DNA of 64,000 nucleotides from the NCBI RefSeq assembly GCF_014699035.1, contig NZ_JACXAA010000001.1, positions 930,001 to 994,000 of the forward strand, written 5' to 3'. Both the position numbers and the translations under genes were made by a program. A model generated the notes under the pieces. That model did not search any database, was not told the DNA's origin, and was given only the letters and a program-made list of their open reading frames with translations. Positions within the stretch are counted from its first letter, which is position 1, and each line of letters starts with the position of its first letter. Shown here piece after piece: positions 26,747 to 35,740 of the stretch. Source of the DNA: Spirosoma validum (GTDB lineage: Bacteria > Bacteroidota > Bacteroidia > Cytophagales > Spirosomataceae).

Positions 26747-29149
26747 ATGAGAAACGTAGTGTTACTGGTCGGACTAACGTTTTGTTCCGCAACGTTGCTG
26801 GCACAGACTCCGGCCCCAACTCAGAATGCCAATACGCGCTTCGAGCAACTCGGGCCAATGTTGCCAACGCCAAATACGTTCCGAACGGCGGCTGGCGCAC
26901 CGGGTAAAGATTATTTTCAGAACCGGGCCGATTACGATATTAAGGTCGAACTCGACGACGCAACCCAAAAAATTATCGGTACGGAGACCGTTACGTATCA
27001 CAATAACTCAACCGATGAATTGCCCTTCATCTGGCTTCAACTCGACCAGAATCTGTTTGCAAAAGGGTCAATTGGCAGCGTTACGCGCACTGGGGGTGTA
27101 AATGAGAGCGGCATGAGTTTCGCTCAGTTACAGAACTTGACTTCTGTGCGGGAACGTAGCAGCCAGCAAGCTTCCGATAAGTATGGCTATAAGATTAACG
27201 CCGTTAAAGATGCCAAGTCAGGGAAGCCACTTAAGTACGTTATTAATCAAACCATGATGCGGATTGATTTGCCAGCGGCTTTGAAACCCGGTGGTAGCTA
27301 CTCGTTTAATGTCGATTGGAACTACTTCATTACCGAATATTACGGACGCAGTGGTATGGAGTTTTTTCCAAAGGATGGCAACTATAATTACTTCATTGCG
27401 CACTGGTTTCCGCGTTTGTGCGCTTACAACGACGTCAACGGCTGGCAGAACAAGCAATTTCTGGGTCAGGGTGAGTTCACGCTTATTTTCGGCAATTACA
27501 AAGTAGCCATTACGGTACCGAGTGACCATGTAGTCGGAGCAACAGGGGAGTGTCAGAACTACAAACAAGTATTGACGGCTACTCAACAGAAACGCATGGC
27601 ACAGGCCGCTACGTCGAAAACGCCGATTGTCATTGTAACACAAGCCGAAGCCGAAGCGGCTGAGAAAGCAAAACCGGGAGCTACCAACGGCAAGAAAACT
27701 TGGGTGTATAATGCGCAGAATGTTCGTGATTTTGCTTTCGCTAGTAGCCGCAAATTCATTTGGGATGCTATGCAAACAGATGTATATGGCGACGGACGTA
27801 AAATATGGAGTATGTCCTTCTATTCAAAGGAGGGAAACCCGCTCTGGGGCCAATATTCAACCCGTGTTGTTGAGCATACGTTAAAATCGTACGGCAATCG
27901 CACGATCAAGTATCCATATCCAGTGGCTATTTCCTGTCACGGTACGCCCGGAGGAGGGATGGAGTACCCAATGATTTCGTTCAATGGTGGTCGTCCGGAA
28001 CCCGATGGTACGTATTCGGCTCAAGTAAAAGCAGGCATGATTGGGGTGATTATTCATGAAGTGGGTCACAATTTCTTTCCGATGATTGTTAACTCCGACG
28101 AACGCCAGTGGACCTGGATGGATGAGGGGCTCAATACCTTTTGTCAGTATCTGGCAGAGAAAGAGTGGGATTTTAATTTCCCAAGTCGACGGGGCGAACC
28201 ACAGGACATTGTTGACTATATGAAGTCGGACAAGGCGGTACTATCGCCCATTATGACTTCCTCCGATAACGTCATTGGTCTTGGACCTAATGCCTATGCG
28301 AAACCGGCCACAGCGCTAAATATTCTGCGAGAAACGGTGATGGGGCGGGAGTTATTTGATTATGCCTTCAAAGAATATGCCCGTCGTTGGGCGTTCAAAA
28401 GTCCCGAACCCGCTGACTTCTTCCGGACGCTGGAAGATGCTTCGGGCGTTGATCTGGACTGGTTCTGGAAAGGCTGGTTCTATGGCGTAGAGCCCGTTGA
28501 TCAGGATTTAACAGAGGTTGATTGGTTCCAGGTCGATTCAGGAGATCCCACAATTAGTAAAGCAGCCGCCAAATCCGAAGCTCAACGTCGGGCAGGTACC
28601 GTTAGTAAACAGCGGGATGCTGCCACGAAAGCGGAAACGGTCGTTGCTAAAGATTCGACCATGAATGACTTTTATAATAGCTATGATCCGTATGCAGTTA
28701 CAGATGCCGATAAAAAGAAATATCAGGATTATTTGGCAACGTTGAGCGCAGACGAACGTAAAACGATCGAAACATACGGAGGGACTAATTTTTATACGTT
28801 GTCGCTGAAGAATAAAGGTGGTTTACCCATGCCGGTGATTATACGGATGCAGTTCGAAGATGGCACGGATTCAGTAGCCCGTTTCCCCGCTGAAATCTGG
28901 CGCTTCAACGACGTATCGATCAAGAAAGTCATTGCTACGAACAAGAAAGTGACCCAATGGACGCTCGATCCGTATCAGGAGATTGCCGATATTGATGCCG
29001 AGAATAACTCATTTCCACGCGTGGCTCAGCCAACGCGCTTTCAGTTATTCAAACAGCGTCAGAATGGAACGGCAGCCGGATCAAATCCAATGCAACAACA
29101 GCGACGTACTACGCAACCCCCAGCCACGCAGGGAAGCGGTAAGAACTAA
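26747..29149 (+). CDS. Secreted M1-family metallopeptidase, second of tandem pair
   Basis: An 800-residue paralogue of the preceding gene, the same along its whole length: signal peptide (MRNVVLLVGLTFCSATLLAQ), GGMEYPMISFNGG, HEVGHNFFPMIVNSDERQWT at about residue 437 and MDEGLN. It has one extra block after SIGS (around TRTGGVNESGMSFAQLQ). Both genes probably share one transcript, since only 27 bp separates them. The pair is a tandem duplication that has partly diverged, with local stretches kept identical (see findings). Confidence 0.92.
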   Translation: MRNVVLLVGLTFCSATLLAQTPAPTQNANTRFEQLGPMLPTPNTFRTAAGAPGKDYFQNRADYDIKVELDDATQKIIGTETVTYHNNSTDELPFIWLQLDQNLFAKGSIGSVTRTGGVNESGMSFAQLQNLTSVRERSSQQASDKYGYKINAVKDAKSGKPLKYVINQTMMRIDLPAALKPGGSYSFNVDWNYFITEYYGRSGMEFFPKDGNYNYFIAHWFPRLCAYNDVNGWQNKQFLGQGEFTLIFGNYKVAITVPSDHVVGATGECQNYKQVLTATQQKRMAQAATSKTPIVIVTQAEAEAAEKAKPGATNGKKTWVYNAQNVRDFAFASSRKFIWDAMQTDVYGDGRKIWSMSFYSKEGNPLWGQYSTRVVEHTLKSYGNRTIKYPYPVAISCHGTPGGGMEYPMISFNGGRPEPDGTYSAQVKAGMIGVIIHEVGHNFFPMIVNSDERQWTWMDEGLNTFCQYLAEKEWDFNFPSRRGEPQDIVDYMKSDKAVLSPIMTSSDNVIGLGPNAYAKPATALNILRETVMGRELFDYAFKEYARRWAFKSPEPADFFRTLEDASGVDLDWFWKGWFYGVEPVDQDLTEVDWFQVDSGDPTISKAAAKSEAQRRAGTVSKQRDAATKAETVVAKDSTMNDFYNSYDPYAVTDADKKKYQDYLATLSADERKTIETYGGTNFYTLSLKNKGGLPMPVIIRMQFEDGTDSVARFPAEIWRFNDVSIKKVIATNKKVTQWTLDPYQEIADIDAENNSFPRVAQPTRFQLFKQRQNGTAAGSNPMQQQRRTTQPPATQGSGKN

Positions 29150-29162
29150 GTAGAACGTATAA

Positions 29163-29228
29163 AGTGTAGAATGAACATTGGAAAAGTATTTGTAAATTTC
29201 CTTTATTCTTCATTGTTCATTCTACACT
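29163..29228. repeat. Inverted repeat between M1 gene and tRNA-Pro
   Basis: A perfect 15-bp inverted repeat, agtgtagaatgaaca (29163-29177) with tgttcattctacact (29214-29228), separated by 36 bp. It may be a terminator-like hairpin or a dispersed palindromic repeat. It ends 24 bp before the tRNA gene. Confidence 0.65.
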
Positions 29229-29252
29229 CTTCATTACTTTTGCAGTCCCATT

Positions 29253-29326
29253 CGGGATGTAGCGCAGTCCGGTAGCGTGCTTGCATGGGGTGCAAGAGGT
29301 CGTGGGTTCGAATCCCGCCTTCCCGA
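29253..29326 (+). tRNA. tRNA-Pro (anticodon GGG)
   Basis: It folds as a full cloverleaf: D-stem gcgc/gcgt, anticodon stem cttgc/gcaag with loop atggggt (anticodon GGG), and T-arm gtggg-ttcgaat-cccgc. The acceptor stem cgggatg/cttcccg has a T-T mismatch at its sixth pair. Length is 74 nt without CCA. It is the first feature of the accessory region and a plausible integration target. Confidence 0.95.
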
Positions 29327-29419
29327 CTCTGATTATCAGCCACTTACAAACTCAGTAGGTGGCTGTTTTCATTTTAGGTACATCAATTGGTACAACATTT
29401 CTTCTCATCCACACCTGTT

Positions 29420-30499
29420 ATGGCTAGCTCTTTCGCTCAAAATCAGTTCGGAAAATCGATTGATCAAGTTACTGCCAGCGATTTAATATCTTTTTTCTCC
29501 GAAGAAAGAGATGAATCACTAACACTTGAATTCAAATCTTTTTCTCAAAGAGAAGGCGATATCAAACATAAAGAGAATGCGATACTTAAAACAATCTGTG
29601 GGTTTTTGAACTCAAACGGGGGCCTATTGATCTGGGGAGCTCCAGAGGAAGTGAAAAATACCAATGGGCAAAAAGTATTTGCTGACCATCTATCTCCCGT
29701 TGAAAAACGTTACACCAGAGACGATTTAATCAGTAAGATATCTAACCGAATCACTCCCTTTGCCGCATCTGTCCAAGTAGAACCAATTGAGGTAGAACAT
29801 GGCAAATTTGTTTATTTAATCGAAGTCCCCGAAAGCTCAGCTAAACCACACCAATTTGATAATATTTATTACATGAGGCTGGATGGCCAAACTAAGGTAG
29901 CTCCGCATTATGTCATTGATGCCCTATTTAAGCAAATCAAATTTCCCAGCTTAAACGTCTTTTTACGGCTGGATGGATTCACTCACCGAAGTGGAGAAGT
30001 TACACACAATTCGGTTAATGTACTGATAAGCTGCTTCTTGATAAACTCATCTAAGTTTATCCACGAATACGATCCATACTATATAATAGATTTAGGAGCA
30101 GGGGGGTTCATAAATAAGGCAACTAATCAGTTAGAACGGATTCATCATGTATATGATATTCCTAGTTTTAAAACCCTGGCATATAATGTGCCGCTAGTTA
30201 GACAGGAGGTTTTTCATATGACAATAGATCAATATCATGAATGGTGCGATAAAAACTTATCCATTCCCATTGCCATAGTCGGCGGTGGTAAACTTTCACC
30301 ATTAGTTAGCAGCAGCTACAAACTTGAACTTGTATCCGCTAAGGAAAACAAAGAGCTTGTTTTAAATAAGAACGTGCCAGTCGATCGAGTTATAAATTTG
30401 AGGCCTATCAGTCTTAATCAGTTCAAGCATGATGAATGGACAGGATCAGAAGAAAAACGGCTAGAATTAATCGTTAACAATACTAAGGTGCCAAAGTAA
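29420..30499 (+). CDS. AlbA_2 / Schlafen-type ATP-binding domain protein
   Basis: About 359 residues, start at MASSFAQNQFGKSIDQ (an upstream in-frame start at 29387 is weaker). The N-terminal half carries the AlbA_2 (divergent AAA_4) pattern: ESLTLEFKSFSQ, AILKTICGFLNSNGGLLIWG and VYLIEVPESSAKPHQ, with IYYMRLDGQTKVA. Such domains occur in transcription regulators and in phage-defence proteins. The C-terminal half is unrecognised. The gene is the first after tRNA-Pro and more AT-rich than the upstream genes, fitting acquired DNA. Confidence 0.8.
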   Translation: MASSFAQNQFGKSIDQVTASDLISFFSEERDESLTLEFKSFSQREGDIKHKENAILKTICGFLNSNGGLLIWGAPEEVKNTNGQKVFADHLSPVEKRYTRDDLISKISNRITPFAASVQVEPIEVEHGKFVYLIEVPESSAKPHQFDNIYYMRLDGQTKVAPHYVIDALFKQIKFPSLNVFLRLDGFTHRSGEVTHNSVNVLISCFLINSSKFIHEYDPYYIIDLGAGGFINKATNQLERIHHVYDIPSFKTLAYNVPLVRQEVFHMTIDQYHEWCDKNLSIPIAIVGGGKLSPLVSSSYKLELVSAKENKELVLNKNVPVDRVINLRPISLNQFKHDEWTGSEEKRLELIVNNTKVPK

Positions 30500-30912
30500 C
30501 AGATATTTAATAAAATGAAGCAGTTGCTGTGTTGCTTTTCTGGGTGGTAATGGTAAAGCCCATATATAGGAGTTTACTACCTTGCCACCCAAGAATGAGA
30601 TATATATTTAGTGTTGACTGAGTATGCCTGATAACTTAATTTCTTGAGATGAATACACTAGAGTGGCCACATAAACATAGCTGGCCACTTTATACCCTCA
30701 TCGAGTTGGCTGCTAACTCTCCTTCGGGACATGCTTCCTATCGGCAGGAAGTTACCCTGCACGGAGGGAATCAACAATGCACGCATCAGATTTTAAATCA
30801 GGTTGCGAAGCGTAATGCCATAGTCAGTTTGCCTGCTATACTGGGGAGTTCCCCGTGTTGCAGGCAACCAAAAAAGATCTCTTATTCCAGCGATTCTCGT
30901 ATGGGCCGTGGA
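30500..30912. other. Non-coding interval with two hairpins
   Basis: A 413-bp stretch with no convincing gene. It holds an imperfect long hairpin at 30541-30591 (tgggtgg/ccaccca arms, no T-run) and a perfect 8-bp hairpin agtggcca/tggccact at 30662-30689. A 100-codon open frame starting at 30649 lacks coding character and runs into the next gene on the other strand. Confidence 0.55.
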
Positions 30913-31719
30913 TCAATTGTAATCAACTGTAGCAACTCCTATTGTTGTTAACGCATCTTCCTTTTTTACATAATGGACACGATAGGCACATGCAACAGGA
31001 AATAAAACCTCTTCTTCCTCTTTAAACTTAGAAAAAAGTGAAATATCACGAGGATACCTCTTGTCGTTCAAAGACATAGCGCTTTCAGTGAATATTTCAA
31101 AAAGCACATTGCCTCCAAAGCATTCCTCCTTAGATTTCGAAGCAGATACGAATGGTGCCCAAACAAACAATTCACTTTCAGTGTATTTCTCTATATCCTC
31201 CTGTGATAAATTTGTACCTCTATATACTTTTTGTTCAAACGTCGGCTTCTGCCTAATAGCCACATTAAGTTGTAGTATCCAAGGAGCTAATGCATTATCA
31301 AAGCTTTCGGTATCATCGGTATTAAAATTACCATCTTGATATAGATGGCAATCTCTTAAGAATTTATTAACATCATAATATAAGGAGGTTTCATCTGTAT
31401 ACTGCTCTATAATTTTATTATTAAGTTCAATTTCAGTAGAACACAATCCAATTTTTTTTGCCTGCTCTGTATAACCTATCTTTTCAAGGCCTACTGAAAT
31501 TAACTTCTTTAATGGCTGGAGATCAGCCCTCAAATTATACTGAGGAGGTTTTTTGGATAGAAAGCTCTCAAAGCTGTTTAAATGTTCTATCCAGTGAAAA
31601 TATTCGTTGCTTTGAGCACAATGATGTAAAATTAAAGGTTCCTCAAAAACCATACCCGTGTATTTTGAGAATGTAAGCGCGTCAGCTATTGGACTTGTTC
31701 TTAGCCTCTCCCGGTCCAT
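30913..31719 (-). CDS. Predicted ARTC-like mono-ADP-ribosyltransferase
   Basis: A 268-residue protein. The C-terminal 110 residues show the R-S-E arrangement of arginine-type ADP-ribosyltransferases: KVYRGTN (Arg167), ELFVWAPFVSASKS (STS-like motif around 190-194) and FKEEEEVLFP (ExE at Glu235/Glu237). The N-terminal 155 residues are helical and unrecognised, with no signal peptide. It would transfer ADP-ribose from NAD to a target arginine, as a toxin, effector or defence enzyme. The gene is AT-rich, stands alone, and lies beside a nuclease relic. An immunity partner is not obvious. Confidence 0.7.
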   Translation of the reverse strand: MDRERLRTSPIADALTFSKYTGMVFEEPLILHHCAQSNEYFHWIEHLNSFESFLSKKPPQYNLRADLQPLKKLISVGLEKIGYTEQAKKIGLCSTEIELNNKIIEQYTDETSLYYDVNKFLRDCHLYQDGNFNTDDTESFDNALAPWILQLNVAIRQKPTFEQKVYRGTNLSQEDIEKYTESELFVWAPFVSASKSKEECFGGNVLFEIFTESAMSLNDKRYPRDISLFSKFKEEEEVLFPVACAYRVHYVKKEDALTTIGVATVDYN

Positions 31720-31779
31720 TGATTATTTATTTATCGCTTAAAACTAAATCTATTTTGTCACATGAAAGTTGCTCCATAA

Positions 31780-31935
31780 TTACTAATTACCAACGCCGAA
31801 GGTGATCAGCCGTGGGGCAACTACCGGGTTAGTGTTGATGATGTAGAGCGGCAGACGGGGTATGATTTGCTGTCGAATGTGCCGGGTGATATGCAGCGGG
31901 TGATTGAAGCAGGGGTGGATAGGGTTATACCATAA
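31780..31935 (+). pseudogene. 3' relic of a DNA/RNA non-specific endonuclease
   Basis: The frame from 31780 to the stop at 31933-31935 reads NAEGDQPWGNYRVSVDDVER, followed by QTGYDLLSNVPGDMQRVIEA. This is the C-terminal end typical of NucA/endonuclease G-like proteins of Bacteroidota. An in-frame stop at 31777 and no start codon show that the catalytic part is gone. Its GC-rich codon use contrasts with the AT-rich flanks, suggesting an older chromosomal gene cut by insertion or deletion. Confidence 0.7.
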
Positions 31936-32067
31936 TGACTGTAAGTAGATATCATATGACAATTCCCTTTATTGCTAGCACCTTCGTGGGTAGCCCAAAA
32001 AGGCTATCTGCATAGAAAATCAGCTGGAAAGATGCTGTTCTGATCTACACCTAAACCTTATGTATCA

Positions 32068-33195
32068 ATGGCAGCATCAAACGCTGACTTCTTTTTAGTT
32101 AGAAAAGAGCAATCATTTATAAAAGCCAGTATTGTTTCGAAGTACTTCTGGGTCTGGGCCAAAGTAATGGCCAATCGAGTGGAAGAGTTTTATTACGTCG
32201 ATCTGTTTTCTGGCCAGGGTAAATATGAAGACGGCTCAGAATCTACTCCTCTATTAATTATTAAAAACGCAATTAGCGATCCTCTTATTCGTACGAAGCT
32301 TAGGGTGTTTTTTAACGACGAAAACTCTGAGTATATAGCTAAACTAAAATCTGAAATTGAGGCACTGGCGGGTATAGAATCGCTTAAATATCCGATAGTA
32401 TATTCCAATAAAGACGTATTTGATATTTCATTAAGTGAAGTTTATCCGAATGGCAATATAAAGCCCACCTTATTGTTCGTAGACCCATTTGGTTATAACG
32501 GACTTCAACTGGATTTCTTCAAAGTAATTAAAAGCTGGGGTAGCGAAGTCATATTCTTTTTCAACTACAAACGAATAAATATGGCTATCAGTAATCCAGT
32601 TTTCAATAAAAATATGAAACGGTTGTTTGGTGATGATTTATTCAATCAGCTGGCTGAATTTCTGGATGAATCAACACCTAACGTCGAAGATCGAGAAGAA
32701 AAAGTAACGGAAACAATTTGCCAGAGAATTTCATCGATTGACGAAAAAATAATCCGCCCCTTACACTACCGTTTTCGGGACGAACGGGGAACCAGAACTA
32801 TACATCACCTCTTTTTTGCGACCAAACACGAACTGGGCTATGCCAAAATGAAAGAAATAATGATGGGCATGAGCAGCGAACAGCAGGAGGGCGTAGGTAT
32901 GATGGAATTTAACAAGCTAACCGAGCATCAACCACGTTTACTGCCCGATTTTTCAATTCCAGTCCTTAAAAAACTATTGCTAGAAAAATTCGCCGGAACT
33001 AGCCATACTGTAGAGCAGATCTATTTTATCCATAACATTGGCAAGCCATATATCGAAAAGAATTATAAGGAGGCTCTGCGGCAGCTTGAGGCATCAAAAC
33101 AGATTTCTTGCGAACCCCCACGTAGTAAGCGACGTAGTATAAAAGGCATTGCTACGATGGCAGATAGCGTTATTATTACATTCTTTAAATTATGA
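32068..33195 (+). CDS. tcmP: Three-Cys-motif partner protein TcmP
   Basis: A 375-residue protein. FYYVDLFSGQGKYEDGSEST and PTLLFVDPFGYNG are the two signature blocks of TcmP, a family with methyltransferase-like fold features (DLFSGxG) that is nearly always encoded beside a DUF5131/Gp37-Gp68 protein. Here that partner follows 60 bp downstream. The DPFG block may be catalytic; no activity is established. A C-terminal winged-helix-like region (QIYFIHNIGKPYIEKNYKEA) is likely. The pair travels on mobile islands. Confidence 0.88.
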   Translation: MAASNADFFLVRKEQSFIKASIVSKYFWVWAKVMANRVEEFYYVDLFSGQGKYEDGSESTPLLIIKNAISDPLIRTKLRVFFNDENSEYIAKLKSEIEALAGIESLKYPIVYSNKDVFDISLSEVYPNGNIKPTLLFVDPFGYNGLQLDFFKVIKSWGSEVIFFFNYKRINMAISNPVFNKNMKRLFGDDLFNQLAEFLDESTPNVEDREEKVTETICQRISSIDEKIIRPLHYRFRDERGTRTIHHLFFATKHELGYAKMKEIMMGMSSEQQEGVGMMEFNKLTEHQPRLLPDFSIPVLKKLLLEKFAGTSHTVEQIYFIHNIGKPYIEKNYKEALRQLEASKQISCEPPRSKRRSIKGIATMADSVIITFFKL

Positions 33196-33255
33196 AATAA
33201 TACTTGTTTATTCGAAAAAATAATCTTAATTTAAAGAAAATCAACCACTTAACTA

Positions 33256-33978
33256 ATGGCACAATCGAGTATTGAATGGACAGAAATGACCTGGAATCCT
33301 ACAACTGGCTGTGATAAATTAACGGCTGGCTGTAAATTCTGTTACGCAGAGGTCATGACCAAACGATTAAAAGCGATGGGTCAGCAAAAATATTCGGCAG
33401 GATTTAAAACGGTTGTTACGCACGATTCAGAAATTAATCTACCGTTTTCCTGGAAGAAACCGAAAACGGTTTTTGTCAATTCGATGTCAGATCTTTTTCA
33501 CAAAAACGTACCGCTCGAATTTATCCAGAAAGTATTCGATACGATGAATCGTTGTCCGCAGCATACGTTCCAGGTTCTAACCAAGCGAGCTGATTTGTTG
33601 GAAGCTTACTCCGATCAACTGACTTGGACTGGAAATATCTGGATGGGGGTGTCAGTGGAAGATAATCGCGTTGTTGAACGGATCGATCATTTGCGACGAA
33701 CGGATGCTAAGATTAAATTTCTTTCGCTCGAACCTTTACTTGGTCCATTACCGAATCTAAATCTAACAGGTATTGACTGGGTGATCGTCGGGGGTGAATC
33801 TGGTTTTAGAGCCCGTCCAATGGAGGAGGCTTGGGTGCAGGATATCCGAGTACAATGCGAAGAGCAAGGGGTTAATTTTTTCTTTAAACAGTGGGGCGGG
33901 AAAAATAAAAAAGCGACCGGTCGATTATTGAACGGACGGACGTACGACGAAATGCCTGAACGTTTAGTATTAGCCTAG
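33256..33978 (+). CDS. DUF5131 / phage Gp37-Gp68-family three-Cys-motif protein
   Basis: A 240-residue protein, IEWTEMTWNPTTGCDKLTAGC followed by KFCYAE, giving C-x6-C-x2-C near the N-terminus, a radical-SAM-like cysteine pattern. Further family blocks are SMSDLFHK, VLTKRAD, WMGVSVED, FLSLEPLLGP, WVIVGGESG and FFFKQWGGK. It is the standard partner of TcmP; the pair is found in phages and islands and its biochemical role is unproven. It ends at a strong terminator. Confidence 0.92.
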   Translation: MAQSSIEWTEMTWNPTTGCDKLTAGCKFCYAEVMTKRLKAMGQQKYSAGFKTVVTHDSEINLPFSWKKPKTVFVNSMSDLFHKNVPLEFIQKVFDTMNRCPQHTFQVLTKRADLLEAYSDQLTWTGNIWMGVSVEDNRVVERIDHLRRTDAKIKFLSLEPLLGPLPNLNLTGIDWVIVGGESGFRARPMEEAWVQDIRVQCEEQGVNFFFKQWGGKNKKATGRLLNGRTYDEMPERLVLA

Positions 33979-33980
33979 TG

Positions 33981-34012
33981 ATAAAGCCCTGATGCGGCAG
34001 TCAGGGCTTTAT
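33981..34012. terminator. Bidirectional rho-independent terminator
   Basis: A perfect 12-bp stem ataaagccctga (33981-33992) with tcagggctttat (34001-34012), 8-nt loop. It separates the TcmP/DUF5131 operon from the convergent umuDC operon. Confidence 0.88.
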
Positions 34013-34052
34013 TATGCATTTTAATTCAGCCAATCATCCCGCCAATATTTTA

Positions 34053-34235
34053 TTAGATTTTTTCGACTAAAGGTGGATTATACGTGCCTGATACTAGCTC
34101 CGTATTACAGGACTCAATCCCTTCTTTCAGTTCTGATCTAGCCCGCTTATTTTCCGGCAAATCGGCTAATGCATTCAAAGCCGTTTGCAAGGCTACCTTT
34201 CGAGCCCATACCTCTTTAATCTGTTCTTGTGTCAT
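34053..34235 (-). CDS. Small helical protein, last gene of umuDC operon
   Basis: A 60-residue protein (MTQEQIKEVWARKVALQTAL), almost entirely helical, likely a helical hairpin. It starts 4 bp after the preceding small gene ends and shares its direction, so it is the fourth gene of the umuD-umuC operon. It is not recognised; a role in polymerase control or damage response is inferred from context only. Confidence 0.6.
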   Translation of the reverse strand: MTQEQIKEVWARKVALQTALNALADLPENKRARSELKEGIESCNTELVSGTYNPPLVEKI

Positions 34236-34239
34236 GGTT

Positions 34240-34455
34240 CTATTTACCGGTTGTTAGGTTCTGCACTGGTTTGTCAGACAGCTTTTTCACATCGTCACTA
34301 TTGACTAGTTGGGTTGGCCGGTCACCATCGGGTTGTACTTTCAGCTTTCCCGATGGCATCCAATTAATCACGGTGGCTTTGTAGGGCTTACGGGTAAAAC
34401 CCTTTTTGGTAGGGTTGACTACCACCCGATCGCCTTGGCTAATGACTCGATTCAT
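34240..34455 (-). CDS. Small SH3-like barrel protein in umuDC operon
   Basis: A 71-residue protein. GDRVVVNP, YKATVINWMPSGKLKVQPDG and TQLVNSDDVKKL read as the alternating strands of a small KOW/SH3-like barrel, a fold that often binds nucleic acid or protein. It begins 7 bp after umuC ends. Function is unknown; co-expression with the error-prone polymerase is strongly implied by the spacing. Confidence 0.65.
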   Translation of the reverse strand: MNRVISQGDRVVVNPTKKGFTRKPYKATVINWMPSGKLKVQPDGDRPTQLVNSDDVKKLSDKPVQNLTTGK

Positions 34456-34462
34456 ACCTGTG

Positions 34463-35740
34463 TCAGCTTACTTCTAATATATCCTCCCACTGCGTCGTGT
34501 AGCGTGGCGTAAGCCACTGCGGCTTCATGGGCCACTCGGGATTGTACAGCTGTGAAGCCATCCGGAGCGTGTCGTGTCCGTAGCGCTTATTGACTTTATC
34601 CATTGCCCTGGATAATCGAATCAGCCGCTCGTCTGGACCTTGGGTAAACACGCCCGCCTGTCGGTAATCGGCCGGTACCAGGTCCGTCAGCATCACCCCT
34701 ACCCGGGCATAATGATACCCAAACTTAAAAATAGCTTTCAGACCCGATTCGGCGTATTTGATGATCTCCAGGGTTGAACTGGTTGGATGAGGAAGCCGAA
34801 CCGTCACGCTGTTGCTGTACTGCTTGGCAGGTTGGCCATTGATTGGTGTCTTTCTGTGTGGGTTCGTGCGAAGCCAAACGGTCACGGCGCCACAGAGCGA
34901 CTCCTGACGACGTAACTTTTCGCAGATGCGGGAGAGGTGTACCGTTAGCGCATCGTTGATCTGCGAAAGATCCGGAATGACATGACCAAAGCCCGGCTCG
35001 GTGCAGATGGATTTTCTCGGTGGCGGGTTCACCTCCAGTAGCTTGCAAGGACGCCCGCGCAGCTCATGCACCAGGCGCAGTCCATTAACGGTCATCACCT
35101 GGCGAATCCAGTCATCGTTGACGTCCCGAAGCTGAGCAGCCGTTTTAATGCCTACGTTTCTAAGCTTGGCGGCCGACTGGCGACCCACGCCCCACAGATC
35201 TTCCACTGGAAAATCTTCCAGGGCTTCAGTAATCGCTTCGGGTGTATTCAGTACACAAACCAGATCGGGGCTTTTCTTGGCTAGTTTATTGGCCACCTTC
35301 GCCAGCGTTTTCGTTGGGGCAATGCCAACGCCCACCGGAATATGTAGCCACTGTTTGATCTTGATCCGGATGTCGCGGCCCAGATCCTGATAGCTCGGAT
35401 AAATGCCCGTGTATTCTTCCAGTTGCAGGAACGCTTCATCGATCGAGTACACCTCCACGTCGGGCGCAAACTGGGTCAACAGGCTCATTAGTTTAGCGGA
35501 AATATCCCCGTAAAACTCGTAGTTGGAAGAGAATACGGTAATCTCGTTCTGCTCGCGAAGTTCTTTGGTTTCGAAGAAAACCTGCCCCATTTTGATACCC
35601 AAAGCTTTGGCCTCGTCACTTCTGGCCACCACGTTACCATCCCGGTTCGAGAGGACAATGATAGGTTTTCCTTCCAGGTCCCGACGAAAGATCCGGTGGC
35701 AGCTGGCGTAGAAGTTTTTTCCATCAACAAGGGCGTACAT
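34463..35740 (-). CDS. umuC: Y-family DNA polymerase V catalytic subunit
   Basis: A 425-residue protein, the usual UmuC length. It starts MYALVDGKNFYASCHRIF (first metal-binding Asp), then VVARSDEAKALGIKMGQ and VYSIDEAFLQLE (SxDE catalytic acidic pair), with a helix-hairpin-helix at VEDLWGVGRQSAAKLRNVGI. It copies damaged DNA when bound to processed UmuD. The start overlaps the umuD 3' end by 17 bp, so the two are translationally coupled. Confidence 0.95.
   Translation of the reverse strand: MYALVDGKNFYASCHRIFRRDLEGKPIIVLSNRDGNVVARSDEAKALGIKMGQVFFETKELREQNEITVFSSNYEFYGDISAKLMSLLTQFAPDVEVYSIDEAFLQLEEYTGIYPSYQDLGRDIRIKIKQWLHIPVGVGIAPTKTLAKVANKLAKKSPDLVCVLNTPEAITEALEDFPVEDLWGVGRQSAAKLRNVGIKTAAQLRDVNDDWIRQVMTVNGLRLVHELRGRPCKLLEVNPPPRKSICTEPGFGHVIPDLSQINDALTVHLSRICEKLRRQESLCGAVTVWLRTNPHRKTPINGQPAKQYSNSVTVRLPHPTSSTLEIIKYAESGLKAIFKFGYHYARVGVMLTDLVPADYRQAGVFTQGPDERLIRLSRAMDKVNKRYGHDTLRMASQLYNPEWPMKPQWLTPRYTTQWEDILEVS

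Noticed and set aside
30649..30951. 100-codon plus-strand open frame
   Set aside because: It runs through a hairpin, has no coding character, and overlaps the end of the ADP-ribosyltransferase gene on the other strand.
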